Of a stretch of DNA of 39,885 nucleotides, positions 1-8,597 are shown piece by piece. The stretch's first letter is position 1, and each line of letters opens with the position of its first letter. The stretch comes from Nostoc spongiaeforme FACHB-130 (lineage in GTDB: Bacteria; Cyanobacteriota; Cyanobacteriia; Cyanobacteriales; Nostocaceae), in contig NZ_JACJTB010000058.1 of assembly GCF_014698475.1 (NCBI RefSeq), positions 1 to 39,885 of the forward strand. Reading direction: 5' to 3'. A program made the position numbers and the translations under genes. Below the pieces are notes generated by a model. It did not search any database. It had not been told where the DNA came from and worked only from the letters and a program-made list of their open reading frames with translations.

Positions 1-96
1 CCAGCCAATATATAGGCGGTTGTTGGTGCTGGTGATCCAGTTGCAGAACTGCTCCCATACGTTGGCGCTTTTGCGCTGTTGTAAGGTTGCTGTCAT
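1..96 (-). CDS. psbA: Photosystem II D1 protein, N-terminal part (cut by window edge)
   Basis: The first 32 codons of D1, the reaction-centre subunit that binds P680, pheophytin, the secondary quinone and the Mn4CaO5 cluster in the thylakoid membrane. The reverse-strand reading from the ATG at 96 is [20 protein letters not shown] followed by [12 protein letters not shown], which is the recognisable N-terminus of cyanobacterial D1. The rest of the gene lies outside the window. It is divergent from cofG, with 196 bp between the two starts. Which psbA paralogue or D1 form this is cannot be told from 32 residues. Confidence 0.95.
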   Translation of the reverse strand, partial: MTATLQQRKSANVWEQFCNWITSTNNRLYIGW

Positions 97-126
97 GTCT
101 TTATGATTGCTTTGTTATGTATGTTT

Positions 127-142
127 CAGGTGTTTTCACCTG
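127..142 (-). promoter_or_regulatory. Hairpin in psbA 5' leader
   Basis: CAGGTGTTTTCACCTG is a perfect 6-bp stem with a 4-base loop, between the putative -10 and the start codon, 30 bases before the ATG. It would sit in the untranslated leader. psbA leaders often carry stem-loops that affect mRNA stability; that role here is inferred. Confidence 0.5.
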
Positions 143-151
143 TTGTTACAT

Positions 152-181
152 ATCTTAAAGGTATCTATTGCGTTTTGTAAA
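152..181 (-). promoter_or_regulatory. Putative psbA promoter (-35/-10)
   Basis: On the minus strand TTTACA (176-181) is followed after 18 bp by TAAGAT (152-157). This resembles a sigma-70-type promoter and lies 56-85 bp upstream of the psbA ATG. The spacing and placement fit cyanobacterial psbA genes; no transcript start is known from the sequence. Confidence 0.5.
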
Positions 182-292
182 GTAATCTGAGGAAAAATTT
201 TTAACTTACCCTGTAGAAAGCTCTGATACCTAGTTACAGTCAGGGTTGTGCAGTAAATTAATACGTTTACAATTATTGAAAAACTTTATTTT

Positions 293-1273
293 ATGGCCAA
301 CGCCAATTCTGCCATTGTCACCTACAGCCCAGCTTACACAATCGTTCCAACCTATGAGTGCTTCAATCGCTGTGCCTACTGTAACTTTCGTACCAACCCT
401 GGCGAGAGTCCTTGGCTGACGCTATCCGCAGCAGAGGAAATCTTAAAACGACTTAAAAATGAGAAAGTCTGTGAAATTCTGATCCTGAGCGGTGAGGTAC
501 ACCCTAATTCACCACAGCGTCAGTCCTGGTTTCAGCAAATTTATGATTTGTGTGCATTAGCATTGACGATGGGTTTTTTACCGCACACCAACGCCGGGCC
601 GTTGAGTTTTGCAGAAATGCAACAGTTAAAAAATGTAAACGTTTCAATGGGTTTGATGTTGGAACAGTTAACACCAGCTTTGTTGAAGACTGTACATCGC
701 CACGCACCCAGCAAAGTCCCAGAACTGAGACTGCAACAATTACAATGGGCGGGAGAATTGCAAATTCCCTTCACCACGGGTTTACTTTTAGGAATTGGCG
801 AAACCACAGATGATTGGTGGAAAACTTTAGAAGCCATATCTCATATTCATCAAAGCTACCATCACATTCAAGAAGTGATTTTGCAACCCCACAGTCCGGG
901 AAATCAGCAAACATTTGACGCACCACCATTTGACCCCCATCAATTACCAGCAGTTATTAGCAAAGCACGTCAAATTTTGCCGCCAGAAATTACAATTCAA
1001 ATTCCGCCAAATTTAGTTAAAGATGAGCCGTGGTTACTGGCTTGTATTGAAGCAGGCGCGAGAGATTTAGGCGGGATAGGGCCGATAGATGAAGTGAATC
1101 CCGATTATCCACATATTCAGGAACAAGAGTTGAAAGAAATTTTACAACCTGCGGGGTGGGAGTTAGTACCACGTTTACCTGTTTATCCACAATTTGATAG
1201 CTGGTTATCGAAAGAATTGCAAATAACAGTTAGTCACTGGCGGAAGATTTTCACCTCAACTTTTGTTTTATAA
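293..1273 (+). CDS. cofG: 7,8-didemethyl-8-hydroxy-5-deazariboflavin (F0) synthase subunit 1, CofG
   Basis: A radical-SAM enzyme of 326 residues. With CofH it joins 5-amino-6-ribitylaminouracil and tyrosine to make the deazaflavin F0, which cyanobacteria are thought to use mainly as a photolyase antenna chromophore. The radical-SAM cluster motif CX3CX2C is visible as Cys23, Cys27 and Cys30 (ECFNRCAYC). Later segments ILSGEVHP and TTGLLLGIGET fit the CofG TIM barrel, and PPNLV and the Gly-rich GARDLGGIGP lie toward the end. The length matches the single-domain bacterial CofG. The ATG at 293 is the natural start. No cofH is visible nearby, so the partner gene must be elsewhere. The gene stands alone between psbA and hflX. 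Confidence 0.88.
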   Translation: MANANSAIVTYSPAYTIVPTYECFNRCAYCNFRTNPGESPWLTLSAAEEILKRLKNEKVCEILILSGEVHPNSPQRQSWFQQIYDLCALALTMGFLPHTNAGPLSFAEMQQLKNVNVSMGLMLEQLTPALLKTVHRHAPSKVPELRLQQLQWAGELQIPFTTGLLLGIGETTDDWWKTLEAISHIHQSYHHIQEVILQPHSPGNQQTFDAPPFDPHQLPAVISKARQILPPEITIQIPPNLVKDEPWLLACIEAGARDLGGIGPIDEVNPDYPHIQEQELKEILQPAGWELVPRLPVYPQFDSWLSKELQITVSHWRKIFTSTFVL

Positions 1274-1405
1274 GCATAAGTATGATGTAGCGATCGCTCC
1301 CACTCAGCCACGCACCTACCAAAAGACAGAGCTTGCACCCTAGCAACTGTTGTAAAATAGACAATAGACAGATTCGGAGGGCCAGTTAACTGGTCATAAA
1401 CGCCT

Positions 1406-3142
1406 ATAGAGACTATCTTCGGAAATCTCCAAGGTTTAAAGTCCAGCCAGCTGAAACAACTACAGCGGCTGTACCACCAGCGTATACCAGGCGATCGCAT
1501 CACAACGCCTGAATTTTCTCAGCGTCTGGCTGCTATTAGCACAGAAATCAATCAACCCGTGTGTGCCTATCTCAACCGTCGCGGTCAAGTGATTCGTGTT
1601 GGGGTAGGCACACCGCGTCAGACGCAAATTCCACCGCTAGAACTGCCCCGTTACGGTGCAGAACGTCTGAGCGGTATTCGCTGTATTGCTACCCATCTCA
1701 AATCAGAACCACCCAATGAGGTGGCGCTGACTGCTATGGCAATGCAACGGTTAGACGCGCTGGTAATGTTGAATATCACTGGGACAGGATTTACCAAGCG
1801 TGGTGGTGGCGCTACAGGTTATGTCAAAGAAGCTTATTTAGCTCATTTAGTATCTGATACGAAACAACTAGTAGCAGTCCCAAACTCAGAACGCGGTACG
1901 CAAAACTCAGCAACTTACTCCAGCATTTCCCCAGCGATGAGCTTGGATATGCTGGCAGAACAGGACTTCATCGATTTGGTGGAAGGACTGGAAGCAGAAT
2001 TCCGGCGGGAATTTGTTGCCCAGGAAGTAGATGCTGATCATGACCGCGTGTTGATTGTGGGAGTAATGACCGATGAATTAACTCTGCAACAATTCCACGA
2101 CACCCTAGCTGAATTAGGACGGTTGGTAGATACTGCTGGCGGTGATGTACTACAGACAGTACAACAAAAGCGATCGCGCATTCATCCCCAAACAGTCATC
2201 GGTGAAGGTAAGGTGCAAGAAGTCGCCTTAACAGCCCAAACTCTCGGATGTAATCTCGTCGTCTTCGACCGCGACCTTTCACCAGCCCAAGTCCGCAACT
2301 TAGAAGCGCAAATTGGTATTCGGGTAGTTGACCGCACAGAAGTAATTTTAGATATCTTTGCTCAACGCGCTCAATCCCGCGCTGGTAAATTGCAAGTAGA
2401 ACTAGCACAGCTAGAATATATGCTGCCGCGACTGACTGGAAGAGGTCAGGCAATGTCGCGGCTAGGTGGTGGTATTGGGACTCGCGGCCCTGGTGAAACC
2501 AAACTAGAAACAGAACGTCGGGCAATTCAACGGCGAATTTCTCGACTGCAACAAGAAGTCAACCAGTTGCAAGCCCATCGTTCACGCTTAAGGCAACGAA
2601 GACAACATCAAGAAGTTCCTTCAGTGGCTTTGGTTGGTTACACTAACGCAGGCAAATCGACCTTACTCAACGCCCTAACTAACGCGGAAGTTTATACTGC
2701 TGACCAGTTGTTTGCTACCCTTGATCCGACTACACGTCGCTTAGTCATTCCCCATGCAGACACCAATGAACCCCAAGAAATTCTGATTACAGATACTGTA
2801 GGGTTTATTCACGAATTACCTGCATCCTTGATGGATGCCTTTCGTGCAACTTTAGAAGAAGTCACAGAAGCGGATGCGTTATTACATTTAGTGGATTTGT
2901 CTCATCCTGCTTGGTTAAGTCACATTCGTTCAGTGCGAGAAATCCTCGCCGCTATGCCTGTGACTCCTGGCCCAGCCTTGGTCGCCTTTAACAAAATTGA
3001 TCAAGTAGACAGCGAGACATTAGCCTTAGCTAGAGAAGAATTTCCCCTAGCTGTGTTCATTTCGGCAAGCGAACGTTTAGGTTTAGAAACCTTGCGTTTA
3101 CGTCTTAGCCAATTGATTGCATACGCTGTTGACTCTCGGTAA
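1406..3142 (+). CDS. hflX: Ribosome-associated GTPase HflX (probable AUA start)
   Basis: HflX binds the 50S subunit and can split stalled or stressed ribosomes. The N-terminal HflX domain ends in the glycine-rich linker GGGIGTRGPGE. It is followed by the GTPase domain: G1 GYTNAGKST (about residue 411), G3 DTVGF and G4 NKID. The first conventional start is GTG 1559, giving 527 residues. The same frame is open back to 1400 (stop TAA at 1397-1399), and the extra segment IETIFGNLQGLKSSQLKQLQ reads as typical cyanobacterial HflX N-terminus. I therefore begin at ATA 1406, where relatives, as I recall, have ATG. No ATG, GTG or TTG lies in frame between 1400 and 1558. A GGAGG at 1376-1380 is far upstream but separated by the palindrome CCAGTTAACTGG. 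The GTPase identity is certain; the start is inferred. Confidence 0.93.
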   Translation: METIFGNLQGLKSSQLKQLQRLYHQRIPGDRITTPEFSQRLAAISTEINQPVCAYLNRRGQVIRVGVGTPRQTQIPPLELPRYGAERLSGIRCIATHLKSEPPNEVALTAMAMQRLDALVMLNITGTGFTKRGGGATGYVKEAYLAHLVSDTKQLVAVPNSERGTQNSATYSSISPAMSLDMLAEQDFIDLVEGLEAEFRREFVAQEVDADHDRVLIVGVMTDELTLQQFHDTLAELGRLVDTAGGDVLQTVQQKRSRIHPQTVIGEGKVQEVALTAQTLGCNLVVFDRDLSPAQVRNLEAQIGIRVVDRTEVILDIFAQRAQSRAGKLQVELAQLEYMLPRLTGRGQAMSRLGGGIGTRGPGETKLETERRAIQRRISRLQQEVNQLQAHRSRLRQRRQHQEVPSVALVGYTNAGKSTLLNALTNAEVYTADQLFATLDPTTRRLVIPHADTNEPQEILITDTVGFIHELPASLMDAFRATLEEVTEADALLHLVDLSHPAWLSHIRSVREILAAMPVTPGPALVAFNKIDQVDSETLALAREEFPLAVFISASERLGLETLRLRLSQLIAYAVDSR

Positions 3143-3178
3143 ATACCGAAAATTAAATTTTGAATATATGACATCAGT

Positions 3179-3213
3179 GCCGTAGTTAGGGAAACTACGG
3201 CTTTAATTTTTTT
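3179..3213 (+). terminator. Rho-independent terminator after hflX
   Basis: A perfect 9-bp stem GCCGTAGTT (3179-3187) / AACTACGGC (3193-3201) with a 5-base loop is followed by a T-rich tract (3202-3213). It lies 37 bp past the hflX stop. Confidence 0.85.
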
Positions 3214-3394
3214 CTATGGCTATTACTGTGGTATTTCCTGAATGACAGGATGCTCAATGACGTGCTAGAACCAATAATTAATAGATATTTTGATTTTGGT
3301 ACTTGATATAGAAAGCAACTCAAGTTCTAGGAAGACTTATATTAATTTTCCTGCTACCAATTTTTTTGCGCTCCTATCCCTAGCACAATTATTT

Positions 3395-4285
3395 ATGTCA
3401 ACAAATTCCCAGCAAGTAGAACCAACAAAAGTCAAAGTTCAGCTTCTCTTAACAGGAGGACATCAGTATACAGTTTATCTCAATCCAGATGACCCCGTAT
3501 TGCATAGCCTGTTAACTACTGTTGTTGCTCGTGCTTATAAACAAGAAGCAGCCAGTCAAGGTTTATTTCAAGTGCCTGTTAATGAAGGGCATTCAGCTTT
3601 ATGCTTTGCTAGTGATCATCTTGTTGGGTTAATCACCGAACCACCTCTTTGGATACAGCAACCTGAAAATGTCCCACCTGTAGCCAATGATATTTTGAAT
3701 TCTACTTATGTACAAATAGATAATTTTTTCTCACCTAGTGAGCATGAAAGACTGATTAAGTACGTACTAGCTAACAAGTCAAAGTTTGTTTCTACTAGTA
3801 CTTCGACCAATGATAAAAATTATCGCCGCTCAATGGTTCTGTATTCATTTCCAGAGTTTTCTGAACTAATTGTCAATAAAGTTCAGCAGATTATGCCTGA
3901 TGTGATGAGCAAATTGGGAATGACACCCTTCACAGTAGGGCAGATTGAAAGCCAACTCACTGCACATAATGATGGCAATTATTACAAAATTCATAACGAT
4001 AATGGTAGTTCGGATACTGCTACCAGAGAACTAACGTATGTTTATTACTTCAATAAAGAAGCTAAGCGGTTTTCTGGAGGAGAATTATTAATATATGACA
4101 GTAAAGTAGAAAATAACTTTTATGTCAAAGCAGAATCCTTTAAAACTATAGAACCACGCAATAACAGTATTGTATTTTTCTTCAGTCGATATATGCACGA
4201 AGTTCTGCCAGTGAAGTGTCCATCTAAGGCATTTCCCGATAGTCGCTTTACAATCAACGGCTGGGTACGTCGAGCAGCATCTTAG
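3395..4285 (+). CDS. 2-oxoglutarate/Fe(II)-dependent oxygenase, prolyl-4-hydroxylase-like
   Basis: A 296-residue protein when started at ATG 3395; the frame is open further up to a TTG at 3290 but that segment looks unrelated. Residues about 10-95 form an uncharacterised N-terminal region. The rest is a double-stranded beta-helix of the prolyl-4-hydroxylase alpha-subunit type. The Fe(II) ligands appear as His200-x-Asp202 (KIHNDNG) and His268 (YMHEVLP). Arg284 in SRFTINGW is placed to bind 2-oxoglutarate. GGELLIYDS is a typical strand of the fold. The active site looks intact. The substrate is unknown; members hydroxylate peptidyl proline or related side chains. It is flanked by AT-rich DNA and lies upstream of a secreted repeat protein, but no functional link is shown. 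Confidence 0.8.
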   Translation: MSTNSQQVEPTKVKVQLLLTGGHQYTVYLNPDDPVLHSLLTTVVARAYKQEAASQGLFQVPVNEGHSALCFASDHLVGLITEPPLWIQQPENVPPVANDILNSTYVQIDNFFSPSEHERLIKYVLANKSKFVSTSTSTNDKNYRRSMVLYSFPEFSELIVNKVQQIMPDVMSKLGMTPFTVGQIESQLTAHNDGNYYKIHNDNGSSDTATRELTYVYYFNKEAKRFSGGELLIYDSKVENNFYVKAESFKTIEPRNNSIVFFFSRYMHEVLPVKCPSKAFPDSRFTINGWVRRAAS

Positions 4286-5097
4286 GGGAAATTCTGTATT
4301 TATATGGACAGGAGCATAATCAGATGAGCCAATTTTTATTAATTCAGTTGATTTTTGAAATTATAATTTCCAATTTTTTTAATCTGGAGAACAAAGTATT
4401 TCTTTTTCTGGACTAATTTTTGAATAAATTTTAATCCAACAAGTTAAATCATTTAATTTTTGATAAATTTTTTAAATTACTTTTAAATTCCGATATAGAT
4501 TAGCTTTGAATAAAGTCGAGATATCTACCGAAATTTTGTATTTTCATATTATTCGGTTTTTTAAATAAATATTTCATACTTGTTAAGCCGCTATCCAGTA
4601 CATAAGATAGCCAACATTCAAATAACAGACTATTGTTCAAAATTGGATAATCATTTTTTGCCAATTTTCTCAGGATACTTTTGACAATACTGGTAAACGA
4701 TTTTATAATCATTCTCAACCAGATACATTTTCATTATTTGCCCAGAAAATACAGAAAATACTAGATTTTTGGCTATTTTTTATAAAATTTTGATTAACAT
4801 TAAACATCCTTAAAATTTGAACAACTATCAAATAATTCCGTATTTATTCTATAGACATTATAATAAATAAAAAATATGGAAAAATGAATAAAATGCAGGC
4901 GTGGTTTTATTCATTTTCTGTCATCAGCAATTATCTGGATTTATAAATAAATTCACTAAATAAATATGTAGGGAGAATTATTATTAAAACATAGATAAAA
5001 ACGCTTATTTTAAATTGACAACTATTTATTGTGATGCCTACAGTATGACAGAAACTGTGAATTTTTTTGACATTACTAGTGAAGGTTGCAATGAATA
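4286..5097. other. AT-rich intergenic region, 812 bp
   Basis: Very AT-rich, low-complexity DNA between the oxygenase and the PEP-CTERM gene. The only coding trace seen is the transposase-like remnant at 4500-4712 on the minus strand. No clear promoter, RNA gene or complete inverted repeats marking insertion-sequence ends were found by eye. A GAAGG at 5081-5085 precedes the downstream gene. Confidence 0.6.
4500..4712 (-). pseudogene. IS4-type transposase N-terminal remnant
   Basis: About 70 codons beginning MIIKSFTSIVKSILRKLAKN, with later segments FECWLSYVLDSGLTSMKYLF. From memory this matches the start of cyanobacterial IS4-family transposases, in which LTSMRDLF is followed by a lysine-arginine-rich stretch. 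After LFKKPNN the similarity fades and the frame stops, so at least 80% of the enzyme, including its catalytic acidic residues, is absent. It sits in AT-rich DNA with no visible terminal repeats. I call it a decayed insertion-sequence fragment. The family assignment rests on recollection of the motif and needs a database comparison. Confidence 0.5.
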
Positions 5098-6783
5098 ATG
5101 AATAGAAAATGTTCTTCTTTCGTCAGCTATTCTGTCCTGGCTGCTGGCGTTACATGTACATCATGGTTAATAGCTAACCCAGCACAAGCTGTTACATTCA
5201 AATTTGATAACATTACTCATAACAGTGTTGCAAATGAGACTGCTGGTGAGTCACAGTTGTTTTTAGATGTCACCAACGCTAGTGGCAATGATACTGGTAC
5301 TGCACTCTCTGCTTCTCAGGTTTTGTTTAAGTTTAGTAATCCAGTGGGAGGAGCCGCATCTTCGATTACTCAAATTTACTTTGATTACTCGAATACTTGG
5401 ACAGACCTTTTTAAAGGTTTAGCAACTACTAATGGAATTACTAGTAGTGGTTCTGGTGTCAAGTTTGAGCAAAGTACTGGTAACCTCAATCTTCCAGGAG
5501 GAAATAATGTTAACTTTTCGGCTGATTTTGGTGTAGAAGCTAAATCTCAAGGAGGTGTAGCAAAGAATGGTGTAGATCCAGGTGAGTATGTCAGTGTCCT
5601 ATTTGATTTGAAATCAGGTAAAACGCTGCAAGATGTTTTGAACAGCATGAACAATGGTTCCTTACGTGCTGGTTTCCACGTTCAAGCTTTTGCTAATGGT
5701 GGTAGTGAAGCTTTTGTGAATCTACCTAGTACAACAGGTACTGGTACAACAGGCACTGGTACAACAGGCACTGGTACAACAAGTACTGGTACAACAGGTA
5801 CTGGTACAACAGGTACTGGTACAACAAGTACTGGCACAACAAGTACTGGCACAACAAGTACTGGTACAACAGGTACTGGTACAACAAGTACTGGCACAAC
5901 AAGTACTGGCACAACAAGTACTGGTACAACAGGTACTGGTACAACAAGTACTGGTACAACAAGTACTGGCACAACAAGTACTGGTACAACAAGTACTGGT
6001 ACAACAAGTACTGGTACAACAGGTACTGGCACAACAAGTACTGGTACAACAAGTACTGGTACAACAGGCACTGGCACAACAGGTACTGGTACTAGTAGTA
6101 GTTCATCACCAACTTCTGTACCAACTTCCTTAGTCTTTAATTTAGATTGTGTTATTTCTGGAACAGTAGGTAATAATAGTTACTCTGGAGGTAGTAATTG
6201 CGCTAATGCTGGTACTTCTTTTGGAACAATTACTCTAAAAGAAAATGCTAGTGATTCTAAGAAAGTAGATGTATTCGTGGATTTAGCTGGAAACAATGTC
6301 CATAAACTGCTGGACATTAACTTGAATTTCAATGACAGCCTCTTTCCAGTTGCAGGACAGAATTGGAATGTCACGGCAGGTTCTGGATATGATGTTAAGA
6401 GCTTTACCAGCAGTGAAAATAACATCAAGCCAGGTGGATACCAAGGAAAGCTAGACTTCCAGATTAGTCCAAAAGCTACTGGCCCAAGCAATGATGGTTA
6501 TACTGCTACAATCTCACTGGGTAGTTTTGATTTAGATATCAAAAACTTTGATTTCAAAGATACTCTCAATAACATATTTGCAGCAGTTCACATTGGTAAT
6601 TACGGTAATAACCCTGGAGTTTCTGGTGGTAATTCTATTTGGGTAGGATCAAGTTCTTATTATAAGCCTTCCACCTCTACGCCACCAAAAAAAGTTCCTG
6701 AGCCTAGCGGGACTTTAGCTCTTGGCTTATTTGCCATAGTTGGCTTGAAATCCATGAAGAAACATAAAAAGCATCTTTCCTAG
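5098..6783 (+). CDS. Secreted PEP-CTERM protein with Thr-Gly-Ser pentapeptide repeats
   Basis: A 561-residue exported protein. Residues 1-32 are a signal peptide (basic start, hydrophobic core, ANPAQA cleavage region). Residues about 33-210 form a beta-rich domain. Residues 212-331 are exactly 24 pentapeptides TTGTG or TTSTG. A second beta-rich domain follows (about 345-535). The C-terminus KVPEPSGTLALGLFAIVGL with a lysine-rich tail is a PEP-CTERM sorting signal: VPEP motif, transmembrane segment, basic end. Such proteins are processed by exosortase and often decorate the cell surface or extracellular polymer. The Thr/Ser-rich repeat is a likely O-glycosylation stalk. The start ATG 5098 overlaps a five-codon reading frame (ATG 5091 to TAG 5105) that begins 5 bases after GAAGG. 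Function is unknown; the surface location is well supported. Confidence 0.85.
   Translation: MNRKCSSFVSYSVLAAGVTCTSWLIANPAQAVTFKFDNITHNSVANETAGESQLFLDVTNASGNDTGTALSASQVLFKFSNPVGGAASSITQIYFDYSNTWTDLFKGLATTNGITSSGSGVKFEQSTGNLNLPGGNNVNFSADFGVEAKSQGGVAKNGVDPGEYVSVLFDLKSGKTLQDVLNSMNNGSLRAGFHVQAFANGGSEAFVNLPSTTGTGTTGTGTTGTGTTSTGTTGTGTTGTGTTSTGTTSTGTTSTGTTGTGTTSTGTTSTGTTSTGTTGTGTTSTGTTSTGTTSTGTTSTGTTSTGTTGTGTTSTGTTSTGTTGTGTTGTGTSSSSSPTSVPTSLVFNLDCVISGTVGNNSYSGGSNCANAGTSFGTITLKENASDSKKVDVFVDLAGNNVHKLLDINLNFNDSLFPVAGQNWNVTAGSGYDVKSFTSSENNIKPGGYQGKLDFQISPKATGPSNDGYTATISLGSFDLDIKNFDFKDTLNNIFAAVHIGNYGNNPGVSGGNSIWVGSSSYYKPSTSTPPKKVPEPSGTLALGLFAIVGLKSMKKHKKHLS
5731..6090 (+). repeat. 24 tandem copies of a 15-bp in-frame repeat
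   Basis: Consensus ACAACA(G/A)GTACTGG(T/C), 24 uninterrupted units of exactly 15 bp encoding Thr-Thr-(Gly/Ser)-Thr-Gly. Variation is almost confined to codon 3 (GGT, GGC or AGT) and to the last base of codon 5. The G/S pattern shows runs of SSSG, suggesting duplication of larger blocks. All reverse frames remain open across it, which is a by-product of the repeat. Confidence 0.97.
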
Positions 6784-7229
6784 AGTCAAATACTCGGTTG
6801 CATCTTTACTAGATTTATCTTAAACATAGGCTGAAAAGTGTATTAGCGTTTTTCAGCTATTTTATATAATTATTTAGTCTAAAAAATAGAAACAACTATC
6901 TAACTCAATAGATATATATAGGAATATAGAAATAACTCATATTTGATTTTTGAAAAAAGGCAAGTATTTGGTAGCTCAGGATTAAGTACTATATTCTAGG
7001 TTGATTGATGATTTTACTGAAAATACCCACTCTACCTATAGGTCTGGGCTGGCTAAATTAAGGATGCTCTCGTAGCATTAAAAAAGCTATAAAGTTACAA
7101 TATATTGATTAAGCTTGATAATATCAGCAGATTTATCAGTTGCTGATGATGCTCAAATACAAAATGAGTGTTATACAGCCAACTTTAAGAGCATAAAACG
7201 GAAAATTATTAAATTTCAATGAGGACATT
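6784..7229. other. Intergenic region upstream of grxC, 446 bp
   Basis: AT-rich DNA with no recognisable gene or RNA. GAGG at 7219-7222, 7 bases before the grxC ATG, is a good ribosome-binding site. No convincing terminator for the upstream gene was found. Confidence 0.5.
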
Positions 7230-7490
7230 ATGGCTGCTAAGGTAGAAATTTACACTTGGAGGACTTGCCCATTTTGCATCCGTGCCAAAAGTTTGCTAAC
7301 TAGTAAGGGTGTTGACTTTATCGAATACAGTATTGATGGTGACGAAGACGCAAGGGATAAAATGGCTCAAAGAGCAAATGGCAAACGTTCTTTACCACAA
7401 ATTTTTATTAACGATCGCCATGTAGGTGGTTGTGATGATATTCACGCTTTAGACCGTCAAGGCAAGCTAAATGAGCTACTAGCTAGTTAG
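7230..7490 (+). CDS. grxC: Glutaredoxin 3 (GrxC)
   Basis: An 86-residue dithiol glutaredoxin that reduces disulfides and glutathionylated proteins in the cytoplasm with electrons from glutathione. The active site is Cys13-Pro-Phe-Cys16 in WRTCPFCIRAK. The cis-proline segment RSLPQIFIN and the glutathione-binding GGCDDIHAL follow in the expected places. The length is typical of the family. GAGG is well placed before ATG 7230. It lies 132 bp upstream of gshB, so the cofactor-using enzyme and the cofactor-making enzyme are adjacent, and joint transcription is likely. Confidence 0.95.
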   Translation: MAAKVEIYTWRTCPFCIRAKSLLTSKGVDFIEYSIDGDEDARDKMAQRANGKRSLPQIFINDRHVGGCDDIHALDRQGKLNELLAS

Positions 7491-7622
7491 AGGTAATTTA
7501 TAAAACAAGCAAGTGTTGGAATTACGCTATTTTCTGCTACCAAGGTTTGTGAGTTAGTTAAATCATCAGGAGTTAATCTAAATTGAAGAACTTAGAATTT
7601 CCTGGCGATTGAGGCAAATAGC

Positions 7623-8597
7623 GTGAAACTGGCTTTTATTATTGATCCCATCCATCTGCTTGACCCTTGTCATGATACCAGTGTTGCTCTGATGGAAGCA
7701 GCACAAATTTTAGGACATGAAGTCTGGATAACTCAGGCAAACTGGCTGAGTGTAGTAGAAGGTAAAGCTTGGGCAATTCTGCAACGGGTGGAACTAGTAC
7801 CAATAGATTTGGTAGAAGGACGTTGGGTTGCGGCTAATCCTTGGTATCGCTTGCAAGAACGCTCCTTGATTTCCTTAGAAACAATGGATGCCGTATTTAT
7901 GCGGACAGATCCACCAGTTAATGACTCTTACCTCTTTGCTACTTACATTCTTGATTATGTTGACCAAACTAAAACTTTGGTGATTAACAACCCCGATGGG
8001 ATTAGGAGGGCAAACGAAAAAATGTATGCCCTCCAATTTAGGGAAGTGATTCCAGAAACCATTGTCAGTGCGGATAAGCAGTTGATTCGGCAATTTGTCG
8101 AAACCAAAGGAGCAACGGTTCTCAAACCACTGGGTAACAAAGCAGGGGAAGGGATTTTATTTTTACAAGCAGGCGATCGCAACTTTAACTCCATTGTGGA
8201 ACTCAGCACTTATCAAGGCAAGTTACCAGTGATGGTGCAGACTTATCTCCCAGAAGCTAAGGATGGAGATAAGCGCATCATCTTACTGCATGGTGAACCG
8301 ATTGGTGCTTTAAATCGGCTTTCTAGTGGTAGTGATTTTCGCAACAATATGGCTGCTGGTGGTACGGTTGCGGAAACAGAAATTACCCCCAGAGAACATG
8401 AAATTTGTACTCGATTAGCTGATAAATTACGTCAAGATGGGTTAATTTTTGTCGGGATTGATGTAATTGGTGGCTACCTCACAGAAGTCAACGTCACCAG
8501 CCCTACAGGAGTGCGGGAAATTGACAGACTGAGTGGTACTCGCTTAGGCCATCAGGTAATTCAATGGGTGGAACAGCGTTTACAAGCTAAAAAATAA
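7623..8597 (+). CDS. gshB: Glutathione synthetase (GshB)
   Basis: An ATP-grasp ligase of 324 residues that joins gamma-glutamylcysteine and glycine to form glutathione. The sequence starts KLAFIIDPIHLLDPCHDTS, the usual N-terminal domain. VFMRTDPP, VLKPLGNKAGEGI (ATP-binding loop), DKRIILLHGEPIGALNR and the metal-binding end EVNVTSPTGVREID are all present. Length and motif order match bacterial GshB. The start is GTG 7623; no closer ATG gives the conserved N-terminus. It follows grxC and converges on ftsZ. Confidence 0.96.
   Translation: MKLAFIIDPIHLLDPCHDTSVALMEAAQILGHEVWITQANWLSVVEGKAWAILQRVELVPIDLVEGRWVAANPWYRLQERSLISLETMDAVFMRTDPPVNDSYLFATYILDYVDQTKTLVINNPDGIRRANEKMYALQFREVIPETIVSADKQLIRQFVETKGATVLKPLGNKAGEGILFLQAGDRNFNSIVELSTYQGKLPVMVQTYLPEAKDGDKRIILLHGEPIGALNRLSSGSDFRNNMAAGGTVAETEITPREHEICTRLADKLRQDGLIFVGIDVIGGYLTEVNVTSPTGVREIDRLSGTRLGHQVIQWVEQRLQAKK

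Noticed and set aside
5682-6079. Two long open frames antisense to the PEP-CTERM repeat region
   Set aside because: They read only VVPVL or LLYQY repeats, a direct consequence of the 15-bp repeat on the other strand; no initiation signal or non-repeat coding part.
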